A stretch of 64,000 nt of DNA from Streptomyces sp. CB03234 (GCF_001905885.1 NZ_LIYH01000002.1:611591-675590), one strand, 5' to 3'. Shown: positions 27,190 to 37,037, numbered from the stretch's first letter. Program-made: numbers and translations. The notes: generated from the letters alone by a model not told the origin.

Positions 27190-28138
27190 GCGCCTCGACC
27201 CCGCCACGGACGTCATCGCCCCGGCCGGCGCGGGCGGCGCGCCCGCCCCGCCGGTGAGCGAGCCCCAGCCCCCGGACAGGCCCACCACCGGCCGCCCCCG
27301 CGGCCTGTGGTCCGACGCCTGGCACCAACTGCGCCGCAACCCGGTCTTCCTCGTCTCCGCGGCCCTCATCGTCTTCCTCGTCCTGATCGCCCTCTGGCCG
27401 CAGATCCTCACCGCCGCCGACCCGCTGCGCTGCGACCTCTCCAAGTCCCAACAGGGCCCCGCCCCCGGCCACCCCTTCGGGTACGACACCCAGGGCTGCG
27501 ACGTGTACACCCGCACGGTGTACGGGGCGCGGGCCTCCATCACCGTCGGCGTCTGCGCCACCCTCGGCGCCGCCCTGCTGGGCAGCCTCCTGGGCGGGCT
27601 CGCCGGGTTCTTCGGCGGCTGGTGGGACGCGCTGCTGTCCCGGATCGCCGACGTGTTCTTCGGCATCCCCGTCGTCCTGGGCGGCCTGGTCTTCCTGTCC
27701 GTCGTCACCAGCTCCACCGTCTGGCCGGTGGTCGGCTTCATCGTGCTGCTCGGCTGGCCGCAGGTCGCCCGGATCGCCCGCGGCTCGGTCATCACCGCCA
27801 AACAGAACGACTACGTCCAGGCCGCGCGGGCCCTCGGCGCCGGCAGCGGGCGGATGCTGCTGCGGCACGTGGCGCCCAACGCCGTCGCCCCGGTCATCGT
27901 CGTCGCGACCATCGCCCTCGGTACGTACATCGCGCTGGAGGCAACCCTGTCCTTCCTCGGCGTCGGGCTGCGGCCGCCCACCGTCTCCTGGGGCATCGAC
28001 ATCTCCAACGCCGCCCCGCAGATCCGCAACGCCCCCCACATGCTGCTGTGGCCGGCCGGCGCCCTCAGCGTCACCGTCCTGGCGTTCATCATGCTCGGCG
28101 ACGCGGTGCGCGACGCCCTCGACCCGAAGCTGAGGTGA
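27182..28138 (+). CDS. Peptide ABC transporter permease DppC/OppC-type, operon 2
   Basis: The 318-aa permease has a proline/alanine-rich cytoplasmic N-tail and six helices, with GCDVYTRTVYGARAS and the EAA loop YVQAARALGAGSGRMLLRHV. It partners the preceding permease. The stop is followed after 3 bp by the GTG of the next gene. Confidence 0.92.
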   Translation: MPERLDPATDVIAPAGAGGAPAPPVSEPQPPDRPTTGRPRGLWSDAWHQLRRNPVFLVSAALIVFLVLIALWPQILTAADPLRCDLSKSQQGPAPGHPFGYDTQGCDVYTRTVYGARASITVGVCATLGAALLGSLLGGLAGFFGGWWDALLSRIADVFFGIPVVLGGLVFLSVVTSSTVWPVVGFIVLLGWPQVARIARGSVITAKQNDYVQAARALGAGSGRMLLRHVAPNAVAPVIVVATIALGTYIALEATLSFLGVGLRPPTVSWGIDISNAAPQIRNAPHMLLWPAGALSVTVLAFIMLGDAVRDALDPKLR

Positions 28139-28141
28139 GAC

Positions 28142-29125
28142 GTGCTCCTCGAAGTGCGCGACCTGTACGTGGAGTTCCGCACCCGGGACGGGGTGGCCAA
28201 GGCCGTCAACGGTGTGACGTACGCCGTCGACGCGGGCGAGACGCTCGCCGTCCTCGGCGAGTCGGGCTCCGGCAAGTCCGTCACCGCCCAGGCCGTCATG
28301 GGCATCCTCGACATGCCGCCGGGCCGGATCACCGGCGGGGAGGTCCTCTTCCAGGGCCGGGACCTGCTGACACTGAAGGAGGACGCCCGGCGTACGGTCC
28401 GCGGCGCCGAAATGGCGATGATCTTCCAGGACGCCCTGTCGTCGCTGAACCCCGTGCTCAGCGTCGGCGACCAGCTCGGCGAGATGTTCGTCGTCCACCG
28501 CGGCATGTCCAGGAAGGACGCCCGCGCCAAGGCCGTCGAGCTGATGGACCGTGTCCGCATCCCCGCCGCCCGGGAACGCGTCGGCCAGTACCCGCACCAG
28601 TTCTCCGGCGGCATGCGCCAGCGCATCATGATCGCCATGGCGATGGCCCTCGAACCGGCGCTCATCATCGCCGACGAGCCGACCACCGCCCTCGACGTCA
28701 CCGTCCAGGCCCAGGTCATGGAACTCCTCGCCGAACTCCAGCGGGAACTCGCCATGGGCCTCATCCTCATCACCCACGACCTGGGCGTCGTCGCCGACGT
28801 CGCCGACAGGATCGCCGTGATGTACGCCGGGCGGATCGTCGAGACCGCACCCGTCCACGACATCTACAAGGCACCCGCCCACCCCTACACCCGGGGGCTG
28901 CTCGACTCCATCCCGCGCCTGGACCACAAGGGCCGGGAGCTGTACGCCATCAAGGGCCTGCCGCCCAACCTCACGGCCACCCCGCCCGGCTGCCCCTTCC
29001 ACCCGCGCTGCCCCCGCGCCCGGGACGTGTGCCGTATCGACGTACCGCCCCTGTACCCGGTCTCGGAGGACCGGCGCAGCGCCTGCCACTTCTGGGAGGA
29101 GACCATCGATGCCTCCCCTTCTTGA
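28142..29125 (+). CDS. Peptide ABC transporter ATPase (OppD-type), operon 2
   Basis: The 327-aa ATPase starts with GTG and reads [17 protein letters not shown]. Walker A GESGSGKS, signature SGGMRQR, Walker [12 protein letters not shown] and the C-terminal cysteine cluster ([15 protein letters not shown]) are intact. It is shorter at the N-terminus than the operon 1 paralogue. Its 3' end overlaps the next gene by 17 bp. Confidence 0.92.
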   Translation: MLLEVRDLYVEFRTRDGVAKAVNGVTYAVDAGETLAVLGESGSGKSVTAQAVMGILDMPPGRITGGEVLFQGRDLLTLKEDARRTVRGAEMAMIFQDALSSLNPVLSVGDQLGEMFVVHRGMSRKDARAKAVELMDRVRIPAARERVGQYPHQFSGGMRQRIMIAMAMALEPALIIADEPTTALDVTVQAQVMELLAELQRELAMGLILITHDLGVVADVADRIAVMYAGRIVETAPVHDIYKAPAHPYTRGLLDSIPRLDHKGRELYAIKGLPPNLTATPPGCPFHPRCPRARDVCRIDVPPLYPVSEDRRSACHFWEETIDASPS

Positions 29126-30182
29126 GGCGCGCGAGCTCGTCAAGCACTACCCCCTCACGCGCGGCATCCTGTTCAAGAAGCAGATCGGCGCCGTCAAGGC
29201 CGTCGACGGGGTCTCCTTCGCCCTCGACCCCGGTGAGACGCTCGGCATCGTCGGCGAGTCCGGCTGCGGCAAGTCCACGGTCGCCAAGATGCTCGTCAGC
29301 CTGGAGCGGCCCACCTCCGGGCAGATCCTCTACAAGGGCGAGGACATCACCAAGCTGTCCGGGCGGGCGCTGAAGGCGGTGCGCCGGAACATCCAGATGG
29401 TGTTCCAGGACCCGTACACCTCGCTCAACCCGCGGATGACGGTGGGCGACATCATCGGTGAGCCGTACGAGATCCACCCCGAGGTGGCCCCGAAGGGCGA
29501 CCGGCGCCGCAAGGTGCAGGAGCTGCTGGACGTGGTGGGGCTCAACCCCGAGTACATCAACCGCTACCCGCACCAGTTCTCCGGCGGCCAGCGCCAGCGC
29601 ATCGGCATCGCCCGCGGCCTCGCACTCCAGCCGGAGGTCATCGTGGCCGACGAGCCGGTCTCGGCCCTCGACGTCTCCGTCCAGGCGCAGGTGATCAACC
29701 TGATGGAGAAGCTCCAGGACGAGTTCGGCCTGAGTTACGTGTTCATCGCCCACGACCTGTCGATCGTCCGGCACATCTCCGACCGGGTCGGCGTGATGTA
29801 CCTCGGGCGGATCGTCGAGACCGGGACGGACACCGAGATCTACGACCACCCCACCCACCCCTACACCCAGGCGCTGCTGTCCGCCGTCCCCGTACCCGAC
29901 CCGGAGGCGCGGGAGCAGCGGGAGAGGATCCTGCTCACCGGCGACGTACCCTCGCCCACCGCCGTCCCCTCCGGCTGCCGCTTCCGCACCCGCTGCTGGA
30001 AGGCGCGCGAGCGGTGCGCGCTGGAGGTGCCGCTGCTCGCGGTCCCGGCGGCCTTCCGGGACGTGGACACTCCGGCGCGGCACGAGTCGGCGTGCCACTT
30101 CGCGGAGGAGAAACAGGTGGTCCCGGTCGAGCCCCAAGGGGGTCTCAAGGACAAATGGGCCGATCGGCCCCAATTCCGTTAA
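29109..30182 (+). CDS. Peptide ABC transporter ATPase (OppF-type), operon 2
   Basis: The 357-aa ATPase has Walker [10 protein letters not shown], signature SGGQRQR, Walker [13 protein letters not shown] and the cysteine cluster [15 protein letters not shown]. It lacks the long N-tail of the operon 1 copy. The middle of the gene (29341-29620) is nearly identical in DNA to that copy. Last gene of operon 2, with a bidirectional hairpin between it and the convergent peptidase gene. Confidence 0.92.
   Translation: MPPLLEARELVKHYPLTRGILFKKQIGAVKAVDGVSFALDPGETLGIVGESGCGKSTVAKMLVSLERPTSGQILYKGEDITKLSGRALKAVRRNIQMVFQDPYTSLNPRMTVGDIIGEPYEIHPEVAPKGDRRRKVQELLDVVGLNPEYINRYPHQFSGGQRQRIGIARGLALQPEVIVADEPVSALDVSVQAQVINLMEKLQDEFGLSYVFIAHDLSIVRHISDRVGVMYLGRIVETGTDTEIYDHPTHPYTQALLSAVPVPDPEAREQRERILLTGDVPSPTAVPSGCRFRTRCWKARERCALEVPLLAVPAAFRDVDTPARHESACHFAEEKQVVPVEPQGGLKDKWADRPQFR
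29341..29620 (+). repeat. 280-bp near-identical tract shared with 23372-23651 (copy 2)
   Basis: Partner of the tract in the operon 1 ATPase. The three differences are two bases in the codons following the shared GDIIGEP (TTC versus TAC and a silent change) and one silent change in the codon before LLDVVGL. Confidence 0.85.
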
Positions 30183-30261
30183 CACCCAGGCAACTTGCCG
30201 GACGCCGTTTCGATATACGGACACGCCAGCCTGAACAGCGTACGGCCGTGCGGGTGCCGTG

Positions 30262-30297
30262 GACCGGCCGGGGCGCGCCATGTCGCCCCGGCCGGTC
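30262..30297. terminator. 14-bp bidirectional hairpin between operon 2 and the S9 peptidase
   Basis: GACCGGCCGGGGCG (30262-30275) pairs perfectly with 30284-30297 around CGCCATGT. It lies between two convergent 3' ends and can serve both. Confidence 0.7.
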
Positions 30298-30306
30298 GCC
30301 GTGCGC

Positions 30307-32451
30307 CTACGCCAGACCCAGTGACCGCTTCAGGAAGTCCACCTGGAGCAGCAGCAGGTTCTCGGCCACCTGCTCCTGCGGCGTCATGTGCGTCACGCCC
30401 GTCAGCGGCAGCACCTCATGCGGCCGGCCCGCCGCCAGCAGCGCCGACGACAGCTTCAGCGTGTGTGCCGCCACCACATTGTCGTCCGCCAGCCCATGGA
30501 TGATCATCAGCGGCCGGGTGGGGTTCTCCGGTGCCGACAGACCGTCGTCCGTGATCAGCGAGTTCGCCGCGTACACCTCCGGCGCCTCCTGCGGCAGGCC
30601 CAGATACCGCTCCATGTAGTGCGTGTCGTACAGCCGCAGATCGGACATCGGCGCACCCGCCACCGCCGCGTGGAACACATCCGGCCGCCGCAGCACCGCC
30701 ATCGCGGCCAGGTAGCCGCCGAACGACCAGCCCCGCATCGCCACCCGGTCCAGGTCCAGCGGGAACCGGTCCGCCAGCCCGTGCAGCGCCTCGATCTGGT
30801 CGTCCAGCGTCAGCGTCAGCCGGTCCTTGACCGCCTTCTCCCAGCCGGGCGAGCGGCCCGGCGCGCCCCGCCCGTCCGCCACGACCACCGCGAAACCCTG
30901 CTCGGCGAACCACTGCGAGGTCAGGTGCGGATTGTGCGCCGCCACCACCCGCTGCCCGTGCGGCCCGCCGTACGGGTCCAGCAGCACCGGCAGCGGCCCG
31001 TCGCCCTCCTCGTAGTCCCGGGGCAGCAGCACCGCGCACGGGATGCGGTGCGCGCCCGCCTCGGTGAGCGTCAGGCGGGGCGACAGCACCGGCCGCTCGG
31101 CGTACGACGCCACCTCCGCCACCGGCTTGCCGTCCCGCAGCACCCGCACGGTCGTCCCCGGCTCACCGGCCCGCGCCGACGCCAGGACGGTCACCGCCCC
31201 GCACCGGACCGCCGAGTGCACTCCGGGCCCTTCGGAGACGCGCTCCACGCCCAGTTCGTTGACCCGGTACACATGGATCTCGCCAATTTCCGCCTCCGCG
31301 GCCTCCTCACCCGCCGACGCCGACACCAGCACGTCGTTCTCGCCGACGTCCAGGACCCCGCGGAGGTGGAGCTGCGCACCCGTCAGCGTCCGGTCGCCGA
31401 CGGCCAGCACCCGCGCCCCGCCCTCGTCGGCGATCCGCACCAGCCGCCCGTCCGGAGCCCAGGCCGGCACCCCACCGAGCAGTTCCAGCCAATCCGGGTC
31501 CTCGTCGACATGCACCGTCCGGGTCGTCCCCGACGCGGTGTCCACCGCCAGGTACAGCTGCGTACGCTGGTCACGGGCCTGTACGAGCAGCAGCGGCGCC
31601 CCGTCCGACGACCAGTGCACCCGCGCCAGGTACGGGTAGCGCGCCCGGTCCCACGTGACCTCCGTACGCGTGCCGTCCAGGCCGAGCAGACACAGCGACA
31701 CCTCCGCGTCGGCCGTCCCCGCCGCCGGATAGGCCACCTTCACCGGCTCCCGGTCCGGATGCGCCGGGTCGGAGATCCACCAGCGCTGTACGGGACTGTC
31801 GTCGGCCCGCGCGACCAGCAGCCGGTCCGACTCCGGCGACCACCAGAAGCCGCGGGAGCGGCCCATCTCCTCGGCCGCGATGAACTCCGCCAGCCCGTAC
31901 GTGACGTTCCCGTCCTCCGGCTCGGCCAGCGCGCGGTCGCCGCCGCCGTCGCCGTCCCCCTCGCCACCGGTGCCCGTCACCCGCAGGGCGCCCCCGGCCA
32001 CGTACGCCACGTACCGCCCGTCCGGCGACGGTCGCGGGTCGATCACCGGGCCCGGTACGCGCAGTTCACGCGCCGTCCCGGCCCGCAGCTCCGCCACGAA
32101 CAGCCGCCCCGACAGCGCGAACGCCGCCAACTCGACCGCCCCGTCCACCGCGTACCCCACGATGCCGCCCGCGCCCTCACGGCTGCGTTCACGGCGCGCC
32201 CGCTCCTCGGGCGACAACTCCTCCTCCGCGCCGCCCAGCAGCGCGTCCGGGTCGGCGGCCACGCGCTCGCGCGCGCCGTCGTGCAGGTCGAGCACCCACA
32301 GCCGGTTCGCTCGGTCGGTGCCGGAGGGGGAGCGGAGGAAGACGACCCGGGAGCCGTCGGGGGAGACGGTGAACGCCCGGGGAACACCAAGGGTGTAGCG
32401 CTGCGTCCGTGCGTACTGGCGAGGGAATGAGAGCTGTTGCCTGGAGGTCAT
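30307..32451 (-). CDS. S9 family prolyl oligopeptidase / DPP-IV-like peptidase
   Basis: The 714-aa protein has an N-terminal beta-propeller of the DPP-IV type (about residues 20-470) and an alpha/beta-hydrolase domain. The catalytic serine is S576 in GWSFGGY, with acid D656 or D657 in HGLADDN and histidine H688 in GVTHMTPQ. It should cleave dipeptides or short peptides after proline or a similar residue. There is no signal peptide, so it is probably cytosolic and could process peptides imported by the two adjacent ABC systems. The start at 32451 (MTSRQQLSFPRQ) is preferred over one 45 bp upstream, as it opens the conserved sequence; neither has a clear RBS. Confidence 0.9.
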   Translation of the reverse strand: MTSRQQLSFPRQYARTQRYTLGVPRAFTVSPDGSRVVFLRSPSGTDRANRLWVLDLHDGARERVAADPDALLGGAEEELSPEERARRERSREGAGGIVGYAVDGAVELAAFALSGRLFVAELRAGTARELRVPGPVIDPRPSPDGRYVAYVAGGALRVTGTGGEGDGDGGGDRALAEPEDGNVTYGLAEFIAAEEMGRSRGFWWSPESDRLLVARADDSPVQRWWISDPAHPDREPVKVAYPAAGTADAEVSLCLLGLDGTRTEVTWDRARYPYLARVHWSSDGAPLLLVQARDQRTQLYLAVDTASGTTRTVHVDEDPDWLELLGGVPAWAPDGRLVRIADEGGARVLAVGDRTLTGAQLHLRGVLDVGENDVLVSASAGEEAAEAEIGEIHVYRVNELGVERVSEGPGVHSAVRCGAVTVLASARAGEPGTTVRVLRDGKPVAEVASYAERPVLSPRLTLTEAGAHRIPCAVLLPRDYEEGDGPLPVLLDPYGGPHGQRVVAAHNPHLTSQWFAEQGFAVVVADGRGAPGRSPGWEKAVKDRLTLTLDDQIEALHGLADRFPLDLDRVAMRGWSFGGYLAAMAVLRRPDVFHAAVAGAPMSDLRLYDTHYMERYLGLPQEAPEVYAANSLITDDGLSAPENPTRPLMIIHGLADDNVVAAHTLKLSSALLAAGRPHEVLPLTGVTHMTPQEQVAENLLLLQVDFLKRSLGLA

Positions 32452-32608
32452 ACGACCGAAAGTAGCGGTCGTGCGCCCCCATGTGCTGCCGTGCACCGAT
32501 CGATGCGTGGGAACGGATAGTTATGATCCGTAGCGCCAGGTGGGTATGTACCCTCCGGCACATGCGCCCTGCCCGGTCCGGAACGAATATGTATGGAGGT
32601 GAACCGCC

Positions 32609-32803
32609 GTGGCACTCTCGATTTCGGCGGTGGTGCTGCTGGCGATCGTCGTCTTCCTGCTGATCAAGAAGTCCGGTCTGAAGGGTGGACACGCGGCGGT
32701 CTGCATGCTGCTCGGCTTCTACCTGGCGAGCTCCTCCATCGCCCCGACCATCAGTGAGCTCACCACCAATGTGGCGAGCATGATCGGCGGCATCAAGTTC
32801 TAG
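32609..32803 (+). CDS. Small two-helix membrane protein (64 aa)
   Basis: The protein has two hydrophobic segments, residues about 2-19 (ALSISAVVLLAIVVFLLI) and 30-45, separated by a basic turn KKSGLKGG. GTG start with GGAGGT at the right distance. It sits just upstream of mshB. Conserved in Streptomyces as far as I recall; function unknown. Confidence 0.75.
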   Translation: MALSISAVVLLAIVVFLLIKKSGLKGGHAAVCMLLGFYLASSSIAPTISELTTNVASMIGGIKF

Positions 32804-32842
32804 GCGGTACGTTCCGGGCGCCACCTTCCGGGCGCCACGTTC

Positions 32843-32855
32843 TAGGGTGTCCGTA
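32843..32855 (+). promoter_or_regulatory. Leaderless-type -10 box of mshB
   Basis: TAGGGT at 32843-32848 ends 6 nt before the mshB ATG, and there is no Shine-Dalgarno sequence, so the transcript should start at the ATG. A direct repeat TTCCGGGCGCCAC lies just upstream in two copies (about 32814-32838). Confidence 0.45.
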
Positions 32856-33739
32856 TGACGGAACTCCCCGCCCGTCGTCTGCTCCTGGTGCACGCGCACC
32901 CCGACGACGAGTCGATCAACAACGGCGCCACCATGGCCAAGTACGCGGCCGAGGGTGCCCAGGTCACCCTCGTGACCTGCACACGCGGCGAGGAGGGCGA
33001 GGTCATCCCGCCCGCCCTCGCCCATCTGGCGCCCGACCGGGAGGACCGGCTCGGCCCTCACCGCGTCGGCGAACTGGCCGCCGCGATGAAGGAGCTGGGC
33101 GTCACCGACCACCGCTTCCTGGGCGGGCCCGGCCGGTTCCGCGACTCCGGGATGATGGGCGCCGAGCAGAACCGCCGGGACGGCGCCTTCTGGAACACGG
33201 ACGTGGACGACGCCGCCCCCCACCTCGTCGAGATCATCCGGTCCGTCCGCCCCCAGGTCCTGGTGACGTACGACCCGGACGGCGGCTACGGGCACCCCGA
33301 CCATATCCAGGCCCACCGCGTCGCGATGCGCGCCGCCGAACTGGCCGCCGAGCCGGCCTTCCGGCGCGACCTCGGGGACACCCACGAGATCGCCAAGATC
33401 TACTGGAACCGGGTGCCGCGCACGGTCGCCGAGGAGGGCTTCGCCCGACTGCGTGCGGCGGGCGTGTTCCCCGCCGTGGGCTCGATCGGCGACGTACCCG
33501 GCGTCGTGGACGACTCGGTCGTCACGGCCGAGATCGACGGGACGGACTACGCGGAACGGAAGGCGGCGGCCATGCGCGCCCACGCCACGCAAATCGCCGT
33601 GGAGGGCGCCTTCTTCGCGCTCTCCAACGATCTGGGCCAGCCCATCTTCACCACGGAGTACTACCAGTTGGTACAGGGCAGGTCCGGCGCCCCGGCCGGC
33701 CGGCGGGAGGACGACCTGTTCGCCGGGGTGGCGTCATGA
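32855..33739 (+). CDS. mshB: Mycothiol biosynthesis GlcNAc-Ins deacetylase MshB
   Basis: The 294-aa LmbE-type enzyme removes acetate from GlcNAc-inositol, the second step leading to mycothiol, the actinobacterial thiol buffer. Zinc and catalytic residues are in AHPDDE (H15, D17, D18) and YGHPDH (H147). The segment [13 protein letters not shown] and FRDSGMMG are typical of MshB rather than other LmbE proteins such as Mca. The stop overlaps the start of the next gene as ATGA, indicating coupling. Confidence 0.93.
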   Translation: MTELPARRLLLVHAHPDDESINNGATMAKYAAEGAQVTLVTCTRGEEGEVIPPALAHLAPDREDRLGPHRVGELAAAMKELGVTDHRFLGGPGRFRDSGMMGAEQNRRDGAFWNTDVDDAAPHLVEIIRSVRPQVLVTYDPDGGYGHPDHIQAHRVAMRAAELAAEPAFRRDLGDTHEIAKIYWNRVPRTVAEEGFARLRAAGVFPAVGSIGDVPGVVDDSVVTAEIDGTDYAERKAAAMRAHATQIAVEGAFFALSNDLGQPIFTTEYYQLVQGRSGAPAGRREDDLFAGVAS

Positions 33740-34104
33740 AGGCCGCGCGGATCGGTTCGTACGCGGGCCTCGCCGTCCTCGGGGCGGTCGTCGGCCTCGC
33801 CGGGGCGCTGGTCCAATCCGCGTGGTTCCCCGGTGGGTTGCTCCTCGCGCTCGCCGCCTGCGTGGGGCTGTTCTACGGCGCGCTGCGCGCGACCGGCACC
33901 CAGCTGGGAGTGGTGGCGCCCGGCGTCGGCTGGCTGGTCGCCGTCGTGCTGGTCAGCCTCGGCCGGCCCGAGGGAGACCAGGTCTTCTGGGGCGGTGGCG
34001 CCGAGCTGGTGTACGTCCTGGGCGGCATGGCCGCCGCTGTGATGTGCGCCACCATGTCACGGCTCCCGCACCGGGACGGCGGAACCGGCCCACTTGGCGT
34101 GTGA
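33736..34104 (+). CDS. DUF6113-type four-helix membrane protein
   Basis: The 122-aa protein has four hydrophobic segments (about residues 7-25, 30-50, 60-75 and 90-107) and a short charged C-tail. It starts inside the mshB stop codon and is always next to mshB in the Streptomyces genomes I recall. No catalytic residues are apparent; a link to mycothiol is only positional. Confidence 0.8.
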   Translation: MKAARIGSYAGLAVLGAVVGLAGALVQSAWFPGGLLLALAACVGLFYGALRATGTQLGVVAPGVGWLVAVVLVSLGRPEGDQVFWGGGAELVYVLGGMAAAVMCATMSRLPHRDGGTGPLGV

Positions 34105-34247
34105 CGTGCCCTGGCTTGGGCCGGAATGACCGATCCCGCTTCCCCCGGTCGCGGGATACCCGGCGGCGGCGGCCAGTATGGTGGTGCGCGCCGCCGAGCG
34201 CCCGCACGTGTAAGAGCGGGCGGCGGAGCCAACCGGGAGAACCTGCT

Positions 34248-36209
34248 TTGAGTCGTGAAACTGACAGTTCGTCCTCCGGCCCCCAGGGGCGCGGCGGAGC
34301 CGCGTACCCCTCGGGTACACCGCCGTACGGATCGCGCCAGTATCCGTCGCTGCACCCGACGCAGGACGCACCGGACGAGAGCGCCGGAGCCGCCGCGGCG
34401 GAGCCGGACGAGCCCAGGACCGAGACCACGCTGACCACCCGCATCCGGATCAACATCCCCGGTTCGCGGCCGATCCCGCCGGTCGTGGTGCGCAAGCCGG
34501 TCGGCGAGACGGACGCGGCCGGCGGAACTCCGGCCCCGCGGGCCGCTGCCGAGCGGCCGCCGGTCGCGGAGGCGCGCTCGCCGAAGCCGGTGGAGGAGCC
34601 GCAGGCGGAGGAGAAGCCGGCCAGCGACTGGTTCGCCCCCCGCAAGCCCCCGACGCCCGCGGCTTCGCCCTCGGCCTCGTCCGCGCCCCAGCAGGCGCCC
34701 GCCTCGACTCCGTCGTCGCCCGCGCAGGGCCCGGCCCCGCAAGGCCCCCGCGGGGACGCCCCCCGCCCGCACAGCGCCCTGGACGACCTCGCGGCGGACG
34801 CGATGGCCCCCGGCCGCCCGGCGCACCCGAACGGTCCGACGACGGGCCCGGTCACCGGCAGCATGAGCGCCGTGCCGTGGATGTCCGACGACACCGCCGT
34901 ACTGACGCCGCAGAACCCCGCGCCGGAGTTCGAGCCCGGGGCTCCGTTCGATCGCTCGTACGAGACTTCGTACGAGTCTTCGTACGAGCAGGGCGCGGTG
35001 CGCCCGCCCGCCGGGCCGCCGGCCGGCGGCAACGTGTCGGGTGACACGCTCACGAGCGGCATCCCCGTGGTCCCGCCGGAGCACCGCGGCCCCTCGCCGT
35101 TCCCGGTCTCCGGCCCGGCGCAGGTCGCCACCGACCGGGGCGCCGCGCTGTACGAGGACCCCGAGCCGGCCGCCGCCGCGCCGCCGGCCGCCCCGGCCGC
35201 CCCGGCCCCCACGTCGGCCCCGGCGCCGGCTCCCGCGGCCGCGCCCGCCCGCCCGCAGAAGAAGGGCCGGTCCAAGCTGGTCCTCCTGGGCGTGGCGGTG
35301 GTCGTCCTGACCGGCGTCGCGTACGGCGCCGGTCTGCTCCTCAACCACTCCGAGGTACCCAAGGGCACCACGGTCCTCGGCGTCGACATCGGCGGCGGCA
35401 CCAAGGAGCAGGCGGTCCAGAAGCTCGAAACCGCGTTCGGCGAGCGCGCCACCGCCCCCCTCCAGCTCAGCGTGGGCGGCAAGAAGGAAGAACTGGCCCC
35501 GGAAAAGGCCGGCCTGTCCCTGGACGCCCAGGAGACCGTCCGGGCCGCCGCGGGCGCCGACTACAACCCCGTCTCGGTGATCGGCTCCCTCTTCGGCGGT
35601 GAGCGCGTCGCCCAGCCGGTCATCCCGGTCGACGAGGAGAAGCTGAGCGTCGCCCTGACCGACCTGGCGGGCGTCTCCGGCTCGGCCACCGAGGGCACGA
35701 TCAAGTTCGAGCCGGGCAAGGCCGTCGCCGTACCCGGCAAGGCCGGCAAGGCGCTGGACGTCCAGCGGTCGATGATCTCGGTACGGGACGCCTACCGCGC
35801 CCAGGTCGAGACCGGCCGGACGAACACGGTCGAGCTGCCCGTCGTCACCAAGGAACCGACCATCACCCAGACCGAACTGGACCGGGCGATGAAGGAGTTC
35901 GCCGAGCCCGCCATGTCCGACGCGGTGATCATCAGGGCGGGCGGCAAGGAGATCAAGTTCGGCCCGGCCAGGTCGCTGCCGAAGATCCTTTCCATGAAGC
36001 CGATCAACGGCCGCCTGGTCGAGGTCTACAACAAGAAGGCGATCGACCAGTTGCTGGAGGGCGTCTTCGACGGCGTCATGATCACCAAGGGCGACGGCAA
36101 GCAGCACGAGGTCTCCGCCGACGACGTCGCCCACGCGATGCAGACGGCCCTGCTCGGCAAGACCCCCGCCGAGCGCACCGAGACGATCGAACTCGACCCC
36201 CAGGGCTGA
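34248..36209 (+). CDS. Single-pass membrane protein with YoaR-type peptidoglycan-binding domains
   Basis: The 653-aa protein has a proline/alanine-rich cytoplasmic region of about 340 residues, including the repeat SYETSYESSYEQ (12-bp units at 34956-34988), one transmembrane helix (SKLVLLGVAVVVLTGVAYGA, about residues 342-361) and an extracellular region with two PG_binding_4/YoaR-like domains (GTTVLGVDIGGGTKEQAVQKL; later VIIRAGGKEIKFGPA). Such domains often precede VanW or L,D-transpeptidase modules, which are absent here. Start taken as TTG at 34248 after GGGAGA; earlier in-frame codons overlap the previous gene. A hairpin follows the stop. Confidence 0.8.
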   Translation: MSRETDSSSSGPQGRGGAAYPSGTPPYGSRQYPSLHPTQDAPDESAGAAAAEPDEPRTETTLTTRIRINIPGSRPIPPVVVRKPVGETDAAGGTPAPRAAAERPPVAEARSPKPVEEPQAEEKPASDWFAPRKPPTPAASPSASSAPQQAPASTPSSPAQGPAPQGPRGDAPRPHSALDDLAADAMAPGRPAHPNGPTTGPVTGSMSAVPWMSDDTAVLTPQNPAPEFEPGAPFDRSYETSYESSYEQGAVRPPAGPPAGGNVSGDTLTSGIPVVPPEHRGPSPFPVSGPAQVATDRGAALYEDPEPAAAAPPAAPAAPAPTSAPAPAPAAAPARPQKKGRSKLVLLGVAVVVLTGVAYGAGLLLNHSEVPKGTTVLGVDIGGGTKEQAVQKLETAFGERATAPLQLSVGGKKEELAPEKAGLSLDAQETVRAAAGADYNPVSVIGSLFGGERVAQPVIPVDEEKLSVALTDLAGVSGSATEGTIKFEPGKAVAVPGKAGKALDVQRSMISVRDAYRAQVETGRTNTVELPVVTKEPTITQTELDRAMKEFAEPAMSDAVIIRAGGKEIKFGPARSLPKILSMKPINGRLVEVYNKKAIDQLLEGVFDGVMITKGDGKQHEVSADDVAHAMQTALLGKTPAERTETIELDPQG

Positions 36210-36216
36210 CCCCGCC

Positions 36217-36244
36217 GGCCCCCGCCCCACCGCGGGCGGGGGCC
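36217..36244 (+). terminator. 11-bp hairpin after the peptidoglycan-binding protein gene
   Basis: GGCCCCCGCCC (36217-36227) pairs with 36234-36244 around CACCGC, 8 bp after the stop codon. Confidence 0.65.
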
Positions 36245-36305
36245 GTTCGGGTGGCTCCAGGACGACTCGGCATGGCCGGGCCCCCAAGGGGTTACCGGTG
36301 CGGAC

Positions 36306-36986
36306 ATGACCGCACAGCTCCGCCTCCGCCGCCGCCGAATCGTCTCCGTCGCCGTTGCCGCGTGCGCCGTCGTCGCGACGGCCCCTCTCCTCACCGCCTG
36401 CGGGGACGACCGCGAACCGCGTGTCGCCGCCGCCGCGCCCTCCCCGTACGGCAGCCCCGGCGCAACCGTCTCGCCGCGCCGCCTGACCGAGGACCAGGCG
36501 GAGCGCAAGGCACTGATCCAGGCCACAAAGGTGCCGTGGGACAAGGCGGCCGGGACGGCCGTGGCAGGCGTACAGGAAGGGAAGCTCGCCGAGATCGAGC
36601 TGAAGTGGGCGCGCTCCGCCGTCGGCAGCCCGAGCCCCGGCCCGCGCACCCCCGAGTGGGTCTCCACGGTCGCCGCCCAGGACGGCACCGCCTACACCGT
36701 CCGCGTCGACGCCGTCTCCGGCAAGGTGACCGAGTCGCGAGTCGAGACCGGCCAGGCCCCGGACGACAAGCGCGAGCTCGCCGGGCGGCTGTCCGCCGCC
36801 AAGGTCACCCCGCAGCAGGCCGTCAAGACGGCCACCGACCGCAAGAAGGGCACGGTCGCGGCCGTCGAACTGGACGACACCGTCTGGTCCGTCGACGTCG
36901 TGACGACGAACGACTGGTACAAGACGACGTACGACATCGACACCCGGACCGGCAAGATCGTCCGCGAACACGTCGACCGCGACTGA
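36306..36986 (+). CDS. PepSY-domain lipoprotein
   Basis: The 226-aa protein has an arginine-rich n-region, a hydrophobic core and a lipobox ending LLTAC (C32). Two PepSY-like repeats follow: one with VQEGKLAEIELKW and TAYTVRVDAVSGKVTESRVE, one with VAAVELDDTVWSVDVVTT and YDIDTRTGKIVREHVD. PepSY domains are found as inhibitors or sensors of extracellular proteases. Its 3' end faces a repeat-filled convergent gap. Confidence 0.82.
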   Translation: MTAQLRLRRRRIVSVAVAACAVVATAPLLTACGDDREPRVAAAAPSPYGSPGATVSPRRLTEDQAERKALIQATKVPWDKAAGTAVAGVQEGKLAEIELKWARSAVGSPSPGPRTPEWVSTVAAQDGTAYTVRVDAVSGKVTESRVETGQAPDDKRELAGRLSAAKVTPQQAVKTATDRKKGTVAAVELDDTVWSVDVVTTNDWYKTTYDIDTRTGKIVREHVDRD

Positions 36987-37037
36987 CCCGGCGCGCGCGG
37001 GCGCGGCGGCTTTGGTGCGGGTCCGCCCCGGCGGTGG

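Noticed and set aside
33453..34247. N-terminal extension of the peptidoglycan-binding protein through mshB
   Set aside because: It would overlap mshB and DUF6113 in another frame; the TTG at 34248 has an RBS and starts the Streptomyces-like sequence.
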